This document shows, piece after piece, positions 54,609 through 62,403 of a stretch of 64,000 bases of DNA; position 1 is the stretch's first letter; each line of letters begins with the position of its first letter. Below the pieces are notes generated by a model that saw nothing but the letters and a program-made list of their open reading frames with translations, searched no databases and was not told where the DNA came from. Made by a program: the position numbers and the translations under genes. This DNA is from Stenotrophomonas rhizophila. Its GTDB lineage: Bacteria > Pseudomonadota > Gammaproteobacteria > Xanthomonadales > Xanthomonadaceae. The stretch lies in assembly GCF_001704155.1 (NCBI RefSeq), contig NZ_CP016294.1, positions 3,717,501-3,781,500 of the forward strand, given 5' to 3'.

Positions 54609-55360
54609 CCAATCAGCACCTCGAAGGAACGCCGGAAGCGGGCGAGTACGTGTTCGGGAAGGATCGGCTCGCAGCCCAGCGCCTCGCCTTCCCCGGTCTG
54701 CGTCGCAAAGACCGCCATGGCTTGGCGCTTGCGGGCCTGCGCGTCCGGGCACAGCGCAATGCGCTGCGCGGTCGTCCACGGACCGGTGGACGCCAGCGCA
54801 TCCAGCCAGTGCCAGGCCCAGACCGGATACTGCAGGCTCCTGGCACCGCAGAGGGCCGCCGCCGCAAGCGCCGCACGCCCCACCGCTTCATGGTCCGGGT
54901 GGGCGTCGTGGATCCAGGGTGCCAACACGACGTCGCCTGGTGACACGCAGGTGCGGAGATGCGCGACCAGGTCGGCTTCGTGCCGCGCCACCGCACCATC
55001 CGGCAGGCCAAGCGAGGTCACATGCGTGGCGTCCATGCCCAATGCCTGCATCGCCGCCGCCAACTCGCGTCGGCGCGCGTCACGCAGGCATGCCGGTGTC
55101 CAGCGCGGGTGGTCGGGGTAGCAGGCTTCGCCGTCCGTCACCGACACCACCTGCACTCCGCACCCCTGTGCGGCCGCCGCCTGCATCAGGCCACCACAGC
55201 CCAGCACCTCATCGTCGGGATGGGGCGACACCACGATGAGCCGTCGCGCGCCGAGCAGTACGGTGTCAGCTTCCACCAATGGCAATGCGTCCAACCATGC
55301 ACAGCGTTCCCACGCCGACTCCGGCGTGCCCCGCCCTTCGATGCGAACCGCTACAGCGTC
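54605..55360 (-). CDS. PIG-L/LmbE-family deacetylase
   Basis: The 252-residue protein has the metal and catalytic motif SPHPDDEVLGCGG (His48, Asp50, Asp51, Glu52) and the distal HDAHPDHEAVG. The family removes N-acetyl from GlcNAc conjugates in Zn2+-dependent fashion. I set the start at a GTG (55360): AGGAG lies 5 bases upstream and it overlaps the stop of the dehydrogenase gene by 10 bases. Its own 3' end overlaps the methyltransferase start by 4. Confidence 0.86.
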   Translation of the reverse strand, partial: DAVAVRIEGRGTPESAWERCAWLDALPLVEADTVLLGARRLIVVSPHPDDEVLGCGGLMQAAAAQGCGVQVVSVTDGEACYPDHPRWTPACLRDARRRELAAAMQALGMDATHVTSLGLPDGAVARHEADLVAHLRTCVSPGDVVLAPWIHDAHPDHEAVGRAALAAAALCGARSLQYPVWAWHWLDALASTGPWTTAQRIALCPDAQARKRQAMAVFATQTGEGEALGCEPILPEHVLARFRRSFEVLIG

Positions 55361-56313
55361 CACGGCTGCTCCTGGCGCTGGATGGCCCGGCCCAGTTCGG
55401 CCCAGTCGCGGTCGGCATGGCTCTGCCGGATGAAGACGGTAAGATCCGCCCAGCGCTGGGCGTGGCCGGGATCCAGGCACATGGGCGCAGGGCCCAGCGC
55501 GCGTCCGACCGCATCAAGCACCTGCACACAGGCGCGCTCCACGACGCTGCGCACGCGGGTCACGTCGGACGTGTGCGGCTGCGATGGCATCGCATCGATC
55601 CAGGCAGCCAGTTCGCGCAGCAGCGCCGCCGACGCCTGCAGCGCCATGTCCACCTGGCCAAGCAATGCAGCGGCCTGGGCGTTGTCGTCTACGCGCGGCG
55701 AGCGCTGCAGCGGTGAGGCCAACGCAACCGCGGCGCCATACCAGCACGCGGCGATACCGGCACCGCCATGCCAGAAGCCCGGGCGCGCGAGGTAGGCGCC
55801 GGGCGCGCCTATGGGCTCGGCGCGTACGTGGTCGAACTGCACCGTGCCGCTTGGAATGCCGCCCATGCCGGTGGCATGCCAGCTCTGCGGCTGCAACAGG
55901 ATGCCGGGCGCGTCAGTGCGCAGGCACACCAGCCGGGACGCGTCGCCGCAGTGGGCAGTGACCAACGCCACATCGACCAGACCGGCGCCGGAGCACCAGG
56001 GCTTGGCGCCAGTTACCGTGCCCGTCGCTTCGTCGTAGCACAGCGTGGCCTGGGGACCTTCCGCCGCCCAGACCGCCGCAAGCGTTCCGTCCGCCAAGGG
56101 AGCCGAATGCAGGTCGTCCAGGATCGCCTGGGCGTCGTAGTGGGCCTCCATCACCTTCGCCACGCACAGATCGCGCCCGGCAATGGCCGCCAACGCCCGC
56201 CAGCGCGCCAGCGTATGTCCACGCCCGGGCAGCGGCAGCGACGGCTGGCGTGCCAGCACCTCTCGCGCGGCGGACTCCAGCGCGGGCGCGGCATGTTCGA
56301 CGATCTGATCCAT
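55351..56313 (-). CDS. Acyl-CoA dehydrogenase-like protein
   Basis: The 320-residue protein has an ACAD pattern: the middle beta domain with VTGAKPWCSGAGLVDVALVTA and WHATGMGGIPSGTVQFDHV, and a C-terminal helical part. It is about 60 residues shorter than standard enzymes, missing much of the N-terminal helices, and I cannot identify the catalytic base, so it may act on a carrier-bound or amine substrate or be inactive. It is the first gene of the five-gene cluster. AT-rich TATATATAA lies just before its start. Confidence 0.78.
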   Translation of the reverse strand: MDQIVEHAAPALESAAREVLARQPSLPLPGRGHTLARWRALAAIAGRDLCVAKVMEAHYDAQAILDDLHSAPLADGTLAAVWAAEGPQATLCYDEATGTVTGAKPWCSGAGLVDVALVTAHCGDASRLVCLRTDAPGILLQPQSWHATGMGGIPSGTVQFDHVRAEPIGAPGAYLARPGFWHGGAGIAACWYGAAVALASPLQRSPRVDDNAQAAALLGQVDMALQASAALLRELAAWIDAMPSQPHTSDVTRVRSVVERACVQVLDAVGRALGPAPMCLDPGHAQRWADLTVFIRQSHADRDWAELGRAIQRQEQPWTL

Positions 56314-56480
56314 ATATATAAACGGTGGAACCGTGTTCTTCGGGCGGGTCAGGCAAGGGATACCGTGCCCTGCGTAGCCGGGTGGTGACCGCGATGTGTG
56401 GGCACCGTGCAGCGCGTGCGGACATCGCCCTCACCTTGTCGCGCCCAAGCTCGGACTCCGCACCCACTGAGGCGACTTCC

Positions 56481-56645
56481 ATGGCAACCCCCTCCTCCAA
56501 TCCGCTGGAAGGCAAGGACGACCAGCAGAAAGCCCATACCCCCGACACGCTGCGCAACGATGATGCGAAGTGGAAGGACAAGGACATGCCCGAGCAGGAC
56601 ACCACCGCCACGCCGGACGACTACGAGCGCCCCGCCAAGCCCTGA
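56481..56645 (+). CDS. Small hydrophilic protein, 54 residues
   Basis: I do not recognise this protein. It is strongly hydrophilic, with many Asp, Lys, Pro and Thr (GKDDQQKAH; NDDAKWKDKDMPEQD), no hydrophobic segment and probably disordered, like some stress or desiccation proteins. GAGG lies about 9 bases before the ATG at 56481. An upstream start at 56325 would add a basic stretch of non-coding character. Confidence 0.6.
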   Translation: MATPSSNPLEGKDDQQKAHTPDTLRNDDAKWKDKDMPEQDTTATPDDYERPAKP

Positions 56646-56806
56646 GCGGCCATCGCCTCCGTTCCTCACGGATCGGGGAGCAGTGATATGCGAAGCTATG
56701 CCGGTGGGCCCCTGACGGCGGCGTGGACCCCCGTGCCCGCCGATACAGGGCTGCTCCAGTGGTTGAGCAGCGTCTTTTGATTACGGTACCCGGTGGGGGT
56801 CAACGA

Positions 56807-59044
56807 ATGTCGTCCTGGAAAGTGAGTGAACCCGCGTTGGATCTCAACAGCTGTGCCAGAGAGCCGATACGCACTCCGGGAGCGATTCAACCCTACGGCC
56901 TGATCCTCGTCCTCGACCCCGCCACCCTGCGGGTCAAGGAACGCGCACTATCGCGCCCTGACCTGATCGAGGCCTTCGGCGACCCGCTCGGCCAGACGGT
57001 GGATGTGGTGCTGGGCGCCACACTGGCCGCCTGCCGACCGACCCTTGAGGCGCTCAAGCCGGACACCTCCCAGTTCCTGGGCGCACACACGATCGGTGAA
57101 CATGGCAGGCACCAGGTGCTGGCCCATCGGACCGGCAACGATCTCATCGTGGAGCTTGAGGAGCCGGTGTCCGGTGAACCGGGCTCGCTTGAAGACCTGT
57201 ACCCGGCGATCCGCCGCTTCATGGGTGCCATCGAGCGGGTGGCCAGCACGCAGGAGCTGTGCGAGCTCGCCGCCGTGCAGATCCGCGAGCTGACCGGTTT
57301 CGACCGGACCCTGGTCTATCAGTTCGACAAGGAATGGAATGGCGCGGTCGTCGCCGAGGATGGCAACGGGGTTCTGCCCAGCTACCTGGACCTGCGCTTC
57401 CCCGAATCGGATATCCCCGCGCAGGCGCGCGCGCTGTACCGGCAGAACCGCGTCCGCCTGATCGCCGACAGCGATTACCAGGCCGTACCGCTGGTGCGCG
57501 ACGCCGCCAACGCCGATGCCCCGCCCACCGACCTCAGCCCCTCCATGCTGCGCAGCGTGTCGCCGGTGCACCTGCAGTACATGCGCAACATGGGCACGGG
57601 CGCATCGATGTCGGTGTCGCTGCTGCGCGAAGGCGAGCTGTGGGGGCTGATTTCCTGCCACAACCAGGCGCCCAAGCGTGTTCCCTACCATGTGCGCACC
57701 GCCTGCGAGTTCATCGGCCAGATCCTGTCGCTGCAGATCACGCTGAAGGAACGCGCGGCCGTGGTCGAAGAACGCATCGCCCGTCGCGCGATCCAGGTGC
57801 GCCTGCTCGGCCGCATGGCCGGCGACCAGGATTTCATGGCCGCGCTGGGCCGGGACCAGCAGAGCCTGCTTGCGCTGACCCAGTCCGTCGGCGCGGCGAT
57901 CGTGCATCGCGGCGAGTGCATCCTGCATGGCGAGTGCCCTGACGAACCGCAGGTGATGTCGCTGGTGCAGTGGCTGACGGCGCAGCAGCATGACGGGGAC
58001 CTGGTCTGTACCGACCGGCTGCCGCTGGAATGGGCGCCGGCCGATGCCTTCGCCGACGTCGCCAGCGGCGTGCTGGCCATTTCCATTTCCCAGATCCACG
58101 ACAGCTACGTGCTGTGGTTCCGGCCCGAGGTCGTGCGTACCGTGCGCTGGGGCGGTGACCCTCGCAAGGAAGATACCGGCCTGCCGCTGTCCCCGCGCAC
58201 CTCGTTCGAGGGCTGGAAGGAAACGGTACGCAAGCAGTCTCTGCCCTGGAACGACGTGGATCGCGACGCGGCGCTGGAACTGCGTACCGCCATTGTCGAC
58301 ATCGTGCTGCGCAAGGCCGAGGAAATGGCCGCGCTCAACGAACAGCTCCTGCGCAGCAACAAGGAGCTGGAGGCATTCTCCTATTCAGTCAGCCACGACC
58401 TGCGCGCACCGTTCCGCCACATCGTCGGCTATTCGGAGCTGCTGTGGGCCTCGGCCGGCGAGCGGCTAAACGATTCAGAAAAGAGATTTCTCGACACCAT
58501 CGTTGAATCTGCACAATCGGCCGGAACACTGGTTGACGACCTGCTCAGCTTCTCGCAGATGGGCAGGTCCACGATGGGTCAGATCGCAATGGACATGACC
58601 GCCCTGGTCGAGGACGTCCGGCACAAGCTGGACATGGAATACGACGGCCGCACCATCCACTGGGTGGTGCCGCATCTGCCGCGCGTTCAGGCCGACCCGG
58701 GCATGCTGCGCCTGGTCTGGCAGAACCTGCTCTCCAACGCGATCAAATTTACCCGCGATACCGCCAATACGGTCATCGAAGTAGGGCACTACCGCACCGA
58801 TACCGAAAACGTGTTCTACGTCCAGGACAACGGCTGCGGCTTCGACATGCGCTACGTGGACAAGCTCTTTGGCGTGTTCCAGCGCCTGCACCATGCTGAC
58901 GAGTACGAAGGCACCGGCATCGGCCTGGCCAACGTGCACCGCATCATCACCCGCCACGGCGGCAGGACCTGGGCGGAAGGCCAGGTGGGAGTGGGCGCCA
59001 AATTCTATTTCACCATTCCCTTTGCTACTGGAGACAAAGTATGA
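56807..59044 (+). CDS. bphP: Bacteriophytochrome histidine kinase
   Basis: The 745-residue photosensor has PAS (with the biliverdin-binding Cys16 in LNSCAREPI), GAF (PESDIPAQAR at 199-208, His255 in SPVHLQYMRNMG, SCHNQAPK), PHY (WFRPE; tongue motif PRTSFEGW at 463-470) and a kinase core with His530 in SVSHDLRAPFRHI. All key chromophore-binding residues are present, so it should be red/far-red responsive with biliverdin. No bphO haem oxygenase is adjacent. The stop overlaps the response regulator start by ATGA. Confidence 0.96.
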   Translation: MSSWKVSEPALDLNSCAREPIRTPGAIQPYGLILVLDPATLRVKERALSRPDLIEAFGDPLGQTVDVVLGATLAACRPTLEALKPDTSQFLGAHTIGEHGRHQVLAHRTGNDLIVELEEPVSGEPGSLEDLYPAIRRFMGAIERVASTQELCELAAVQIRELTGFDRTLVYQFDKEWNGAVVAEDGNGVLPSYLDLRFPESDIPAQARALYRQNRVRLIADSDYQAVPLVRDAANADAPPTDLSPSMLRSVSPVHLQYMRNMGTGASMSVSLLREGELWGLISCHNQAPKRVPYHVRTACEFIGQILSLQITLKERAAVVEERIARRAIQVRLLGRMAGDQDFMAALGRDQQSLLALTQSVGAAIVHRGECILHGECPDEPQVMSLVQWLTAQQHDGDLVCTDRLPLEWAPADAFADVASGVLAISISQIHDSYVLWFRPEVVRTVRWGGDPRKEDTGLPLSPRTSFEGWKETVRKQSLPWNDVDRDAALELRTAIVDIVLRKAEEMAALNEQLLRSNKELEAFSYSVSHDLRAPFRHIVGYSELLWASAGERLNDSEKRFLDTIVESAQSAGTLVDDLLSFSQMGRSTMGQIAMDMTALVEDVRHKLDMEYDGRTIHWVVPHLPRVQADPGMLRLVWQNLLSNAIKFTRDTANTVIEVGHYRTDTENVFYVQDNGCGFDMRYVDKLFGVFQRLHHADEYEGTGIGLANVHRIITRHGGRTWAEGQVGVGAKFYFTIPFATGDKV

Positions 59045-59514
59045 GAGATCTGCGGCCGATTCTGCTCGTGGAAGACAATCCGAAGGACGCTGAGCTGACG
59101 CTGGCTGCACTAGCCCGTTGCCAGCTGCTGAACGATGTCACCCATGTGCGGGACGGTGTGGAGGCGCTGGAGTACCTGCGTACCGAGGGCCGGTACGAGG
59201 GCGCCATGCACGGCGGCCCGGTGGTGGTGTTGCTGGACCTCAAACTGCCCAAGCTCAACGGGCTGGAAGTACTCAGGGAAATCCGCGGCGATGCCGCGAT
59301 CAGCAGCACCCCGGTGGTGATGCTGACCTCCTCGCGAGAGGAGCAGGACCTGATCCGCAGCTACGAGCTGGGCGTGAACGCCTTCGTGGTCAAGCCGGTC
59401 GATTTCAAGGAATTCCTGGAAGCCATCCAGGGGCTGGGCATGTTCTGGGGCATCACCAACCAGCCGCCGCCGCACGGCACACTGTTTGGCGCGAAGAGTC
59501 GAAAAGATGGCTGA
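59041..59514 (+). CDS. CheY-like (Rcp-type) response regulator of the phytochrome
   Basis: The 157-residue protein is a single receiver domain with VEDNPKDAELT and phospho-acceptor Asp in LLDLKLPKLNGLEV, the long-loop type found next to bacterial phytochromes. The C-terminus ends in a short linker without output domain. Its start overlaps bphP (ATGA) and its end overlaps the next kinase by 8 bases. It is the likely target of the phytochrome kinase. Confidence 0.94.
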   Translation: MRDLRPILLVEDNPKDAELTLAALARCQLLNDVTHVRDGVEALEYLRTEGRYEGAMHGGPVVVLLDLKLPKLNGLEVLREIRGDAAISSTPVVMLTSSREEQDLIRSYELGVNAFVVKPVDFKEFLEAIQGLGMFWGITNQPPPHGTLFGAKSRKDG

Positions 59515-61900
59515 GGATGTAACCGGCAAGCCGATCCGCATTCTGATGGTGGAGGACAGCGCGCTGGACGCGGAGCTGATCACCCTTCAGCTCAGCCGCG
59601 CCGGCCTGCCCTTCACTGCGGAGCGCACCTGGTCGGACCAGGGAATGCGCGATGCACTGGCGAACAACGACTTCGATGTGATCCTGGCCGACCATGTGCT
59701 GCCCGGTTTCAGCGGCGACCTGGCCTTGGTGCTGGCCACCGACGTCGCGCCCGAAGTGCCTTTCATCTTCGTCTCCGGCACCTTGACCGAGGAACTCGCG
59801 GTCGAGGCGCTCAAGCGCGGCGCCCGCGACTACGTGGTCAAGTCGCGCCTGCAGCGCCTGCCCGAGGCCGTGTTGCGCGCGATCAACGAAGCCCAGGAGC
59901 GCCGCAGGCTGCGCCGGGTGGAAACCGAGCTGCACGAAAGCCACCGTCGGCTGGGCCTGATCACCGATTCGCTGCCGGCCCTGATTGCGTATCTCGATCG
60001 CGGGCACCACTACCGCTTCGCCAACCAGGCCTACGTCGAATGGCATGGCCTGGCGCCGGAAGACGTGGTCGGCCTGCACGCCCGCGAGCTCGTCGGTGAT
60101 GAAGGCTTCGCGCTGCTGCAGGAGCATTTCGACAAGGTCCTGACCGGACAGAAGGTCAGTTTCGAGGCGCTCACCCACCGCCGCGCCGGCGCACCGCGCT
60201 ACGCCCAGGTGGACTTCGTACCCGAGCTGGATGCCGACGGGTCGGTCATGGGCTACTACGCCATGGCCCGCGACATCAGCGAGCTCAAGCACGCCCAGGC
60301 CCTGCTGAAAGCCAGCAACGAATCACTGGAGCGCCAGGTCAACGAACGCACCTCTGCCCTGCACCGCAGCGAAAGCCGCCTGCAGGCGCTGTTCGAATCC
60401 AGCTTCCAGCACCAGAACCTGCTGACCCTCGATGGGCACATCATCGACACCAACTCCGCCTCGCTGGCCGCGATCCTGGCCACGAAAGACGATGTCCGCG
60501 GCGCGCTGTACTGCGAATCGGCCTGGTTCGCCAGCACCGAAGGCGTGCCGGCCATCGTCTGCCAGGCCGTGCTGGAGGCGGCCGCAGGCAATGCTTCGCG
60601 GCATGAGCTGGACCTGCTGCTTCCCACCGGCAAACGCACCTTCGAGTTCTCGTTCCGCCCATTGCTCGACCACCAGGGCACGATCACCGCCGTGGTTTCC
60701 GAGGCGGTGGAAACCACCGCGCGCCGCCAAGCCGAGGAAGCACTGCGGCAGAGCCAGAAGATCGAAGCCGTGGGCCAGCTCACCGGCGGCATCGCGCATG
60801 ACTTCAACAACATCCTGACCGTGATCGCTGGCAACGTGGAGTACGCCAAGCTGCTCACCGAACGTCTGGGCGATGTGGCGGACGGCTCCACGCGCGCGCT
60901 GGACAACGCCCTGAAGGGCGTGATGCGCGCGGCCAATGTCACCCAGCGGCTGCTTGCGTTCTCGCGCCGGCAACCCCTGCGCAGCCTGCCGGTCGACCTC
61001 AATGCCCAGCTGCGCGACATGGAAGACATGCTGCACCGCTCGCTGGGCGAGCTGGTGCAGCTGGAAATCGTGCACCACCCGGACATCTGGTGCGTGGAAG
61101 TGGACCCCAGCCAACTGGAGGCATCCGTGCTCAACCTGGCGGTCAACGCCCGCGATGCCATGCCGGAAGGCGGCCGCCTGGTGATCGAAGTGGACAACGC
61201 CCACCTGGACAATGACTTCACCGCGCAGAACCCCGACGTTCCGCCGGGACATTACGCAATGCTGCGGGTCAAGGACACCGGCCACGGCATGTCCGCCGAG
61301 ACGCTGACCCGCGTGTTCGAACCGTTCTTCACCACCAAGGAAGTTGGGCGCGGCACTGGCCTGGGCCTGTCCATGGTGTACGGCTTCGTCAAGCAGTCCG
61401 GCGGCCACGTGCTGGTGGATTCCGCGCCCGGTGCCGGCACGTCGATCACCCTGCTGTTCCCGCGTTCGGCAGCCGAGCTGCCGCAGGCCGGCCAGACCGA
61501 GCACCGGGGCCTGGGCGGTTACGAGATGCAGGAGGAGGCCACGGTGCTGGTCGCCGAGGACAACGACGACGTGCGCGCGTATACCGTGGACACGCTGCGG
61601 CAGCTGGGTTATCGCGTGCTTGAAGCACACGACGGCGCCTCGGCCATGCGCCTGCTCGAGCGCACCGACGTGGACGTGGACCTGTTGTTCTCGGACATCG
61701 TGATGCCCGGCATGTCCGGTTGGGAACTGGCCAAACGCGCGCTGGCGCACAAGCCGGCGCTGCGGGTGCTGTTCACGTCCGGCTACCCGCGCGACATCGA
61801 CGCCAGCGGCGCGGTGGGTCGCAACATCGCCATCCTGGGCAAACCGTTCACCCGCAGCGACCTGGCCCGCTCCATCCGGGGGTCGCTGCAGGACGAATGA
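59507..61900 (+). CDS. Hybrid sensor kinase, REC-PAS-PAS-HK-REC
   Basis: The 797-residue soluble protein has an N-terminal receiver (about 10-125), two PAS-type domains (about 150-270 and 290-410) with a coiled stretch between, a kinase core with [16 protein letters not shown] and [18 protein letters not shown], and a C-terminal receiver (about 680-790, SDIVMPGMSG). It resembles the hybrid kinase at 47421 in plan and kinase subtype. The start at 59507 overlaps the regulator stop, so phytochrome, regulator and hybrid kinase form one phosphorelay unit. Confidence 0.92.
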   Translation: MAEDVTGKPIRILMVEDSALDAELITLQLSRAGLPFTAERTWSDQGMRDALANNDFDVILADHVLPGFSGDLALVLATDVAPEVPFIFVSGTLTEELAVEALKRGARDYVVKSRLQRLPEAVLRAINEAQERRRLRRVETELHESHRRLGLITDSLPALIAYLDRGHHYRFANQAYVEWHGLAPEDVVGLHARELVGDEGFALLQEHFDKVLTGQKVSFEALTHRRAGAPRYAQVDFVPELDADGSVMGYYAMARDISELKHAQALLKASNESLERQVNERTSALHRSESRLQALFESSFQHQNLLTLDGHIIDTNSASLAAILATKDDVRGALYCESAWFASTEGVPAIVCQAVLEAAAGNASRHELDLLLPTGKRTFEFSFRPLLDHQGTITAVVSEAVETTARRQAEEALRQSQKIEAVGQLTGGIAHDFNNILTVIAGNVEYAKLLTERLGDVADGSTRALDNALKGVMRAANVTQRLLAFSRRQPLRSLPVDLNAQLRDMEDMLHRSLGELVQLEIVHHPDIWCVEVDPSQLEASVLNLAVNARDAMPEGGRLVIEVDNAHLDNDFTAQNPDVPPGHYAMLRVKDTGHGMSAETLTRVFEPFFTTKEVGRGTGLGLSMVYGFVKQSGGHVLVDSAPGAGTSITLLFPRSAAELPQAGQTEHRGLGGYEMQEEATVLVAEDNDDVRAYTVDTLRQLGYRVLEAHDGASAMRLLERTDVDVDLLFSDIVMPGMSGWELAKRALAHKPALRVLFTSGYPRDIDASGAVGRNIAILGKPFTRSDLARSIRGSLQDE

Positions 61901-61915
61901 CACGAGACCGTTCCC

Positions 61916-62110
61916 ATGACGCCGCTCGACAAACCCCTCCGCCGCGAAATCCAGATCGGCGATGAGTCCTACACCCTGACCCTCGACCCAGAGGGTCTCA
62001 AGCTGGTGCGCAAAGGCCACCGCAAGGGGCTGGATCTGCGCTGGGTCGACCTGGTCAGCGGCGATGCGGCCCTCGCGGCCGCGTTGCAGGCATCGCTGGA
62101 AGCGCCCTGA
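61916..62110 (+). CDS. Small hypothetical protein, 64 residues
   Basis: This small protein begins 15 bases after the hybrid kinase stop and is probably the last gene of the phytochrome unit. It is highly charged with alternating strands (REIQIGDESYTLTLDPEGLKLVRKG) and no signal peptide. I do not recognise it; it could be a small partner protein. Codon use agrees with the neighbours. Confidence 0.65.
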   Translation: MTPLDKPLRREIQIGDESYTLTLDPEGLKLVRKGHRKGLDLRWVDLVSGDAALAAALQASLEAP

Positions 62111-62403
62111 TTCCAGCGGGCTGACAGGCCAGATCTGTCCAGATTCGCGGCACCGATCTCATTGCACATGAGATCCCAATCACACTTTTCTCCACTTTGC
62201 CGGATTCATCAGGGGCGGATGCGGGCCGTTTTTGCCTCACGTCTCTTGAACGAATGAGGTCAAAACGAAAGATACGTTGCAGTATTGTTTACGTTCTGTT
62301 AAGTATTTGTGCAGCGCACCAGGTCCGCTGGCACGCAAGGAGAACGACCGGATGAGCACGTAACGAGAACGACCCAACCACAACCAGACTGCAGGGTGCA
62401 TGC
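62111..62403 (+). promoter_or_regulatory. Long AT-richer leader of the TonB receptor gene
   Basis: No coding frame is convincing. A possible sigma70 pair is TTGCAG (62277-62282) with TAAGTA 17 bases on (62300-62305), giving a leader of about 95 bases. The composition is clearly less GC-rich than the flanking genes, which suits a control region. Confidence 0.4.

Noticed and set aside
53323..55360. Complete nodABC-type Nod-factor operon
   Set aside because: Deacetylase, methyltransferase and GT2 are present, but the GT2 lacks the membrane segments of NodC and there is no NodA acyltransferase.
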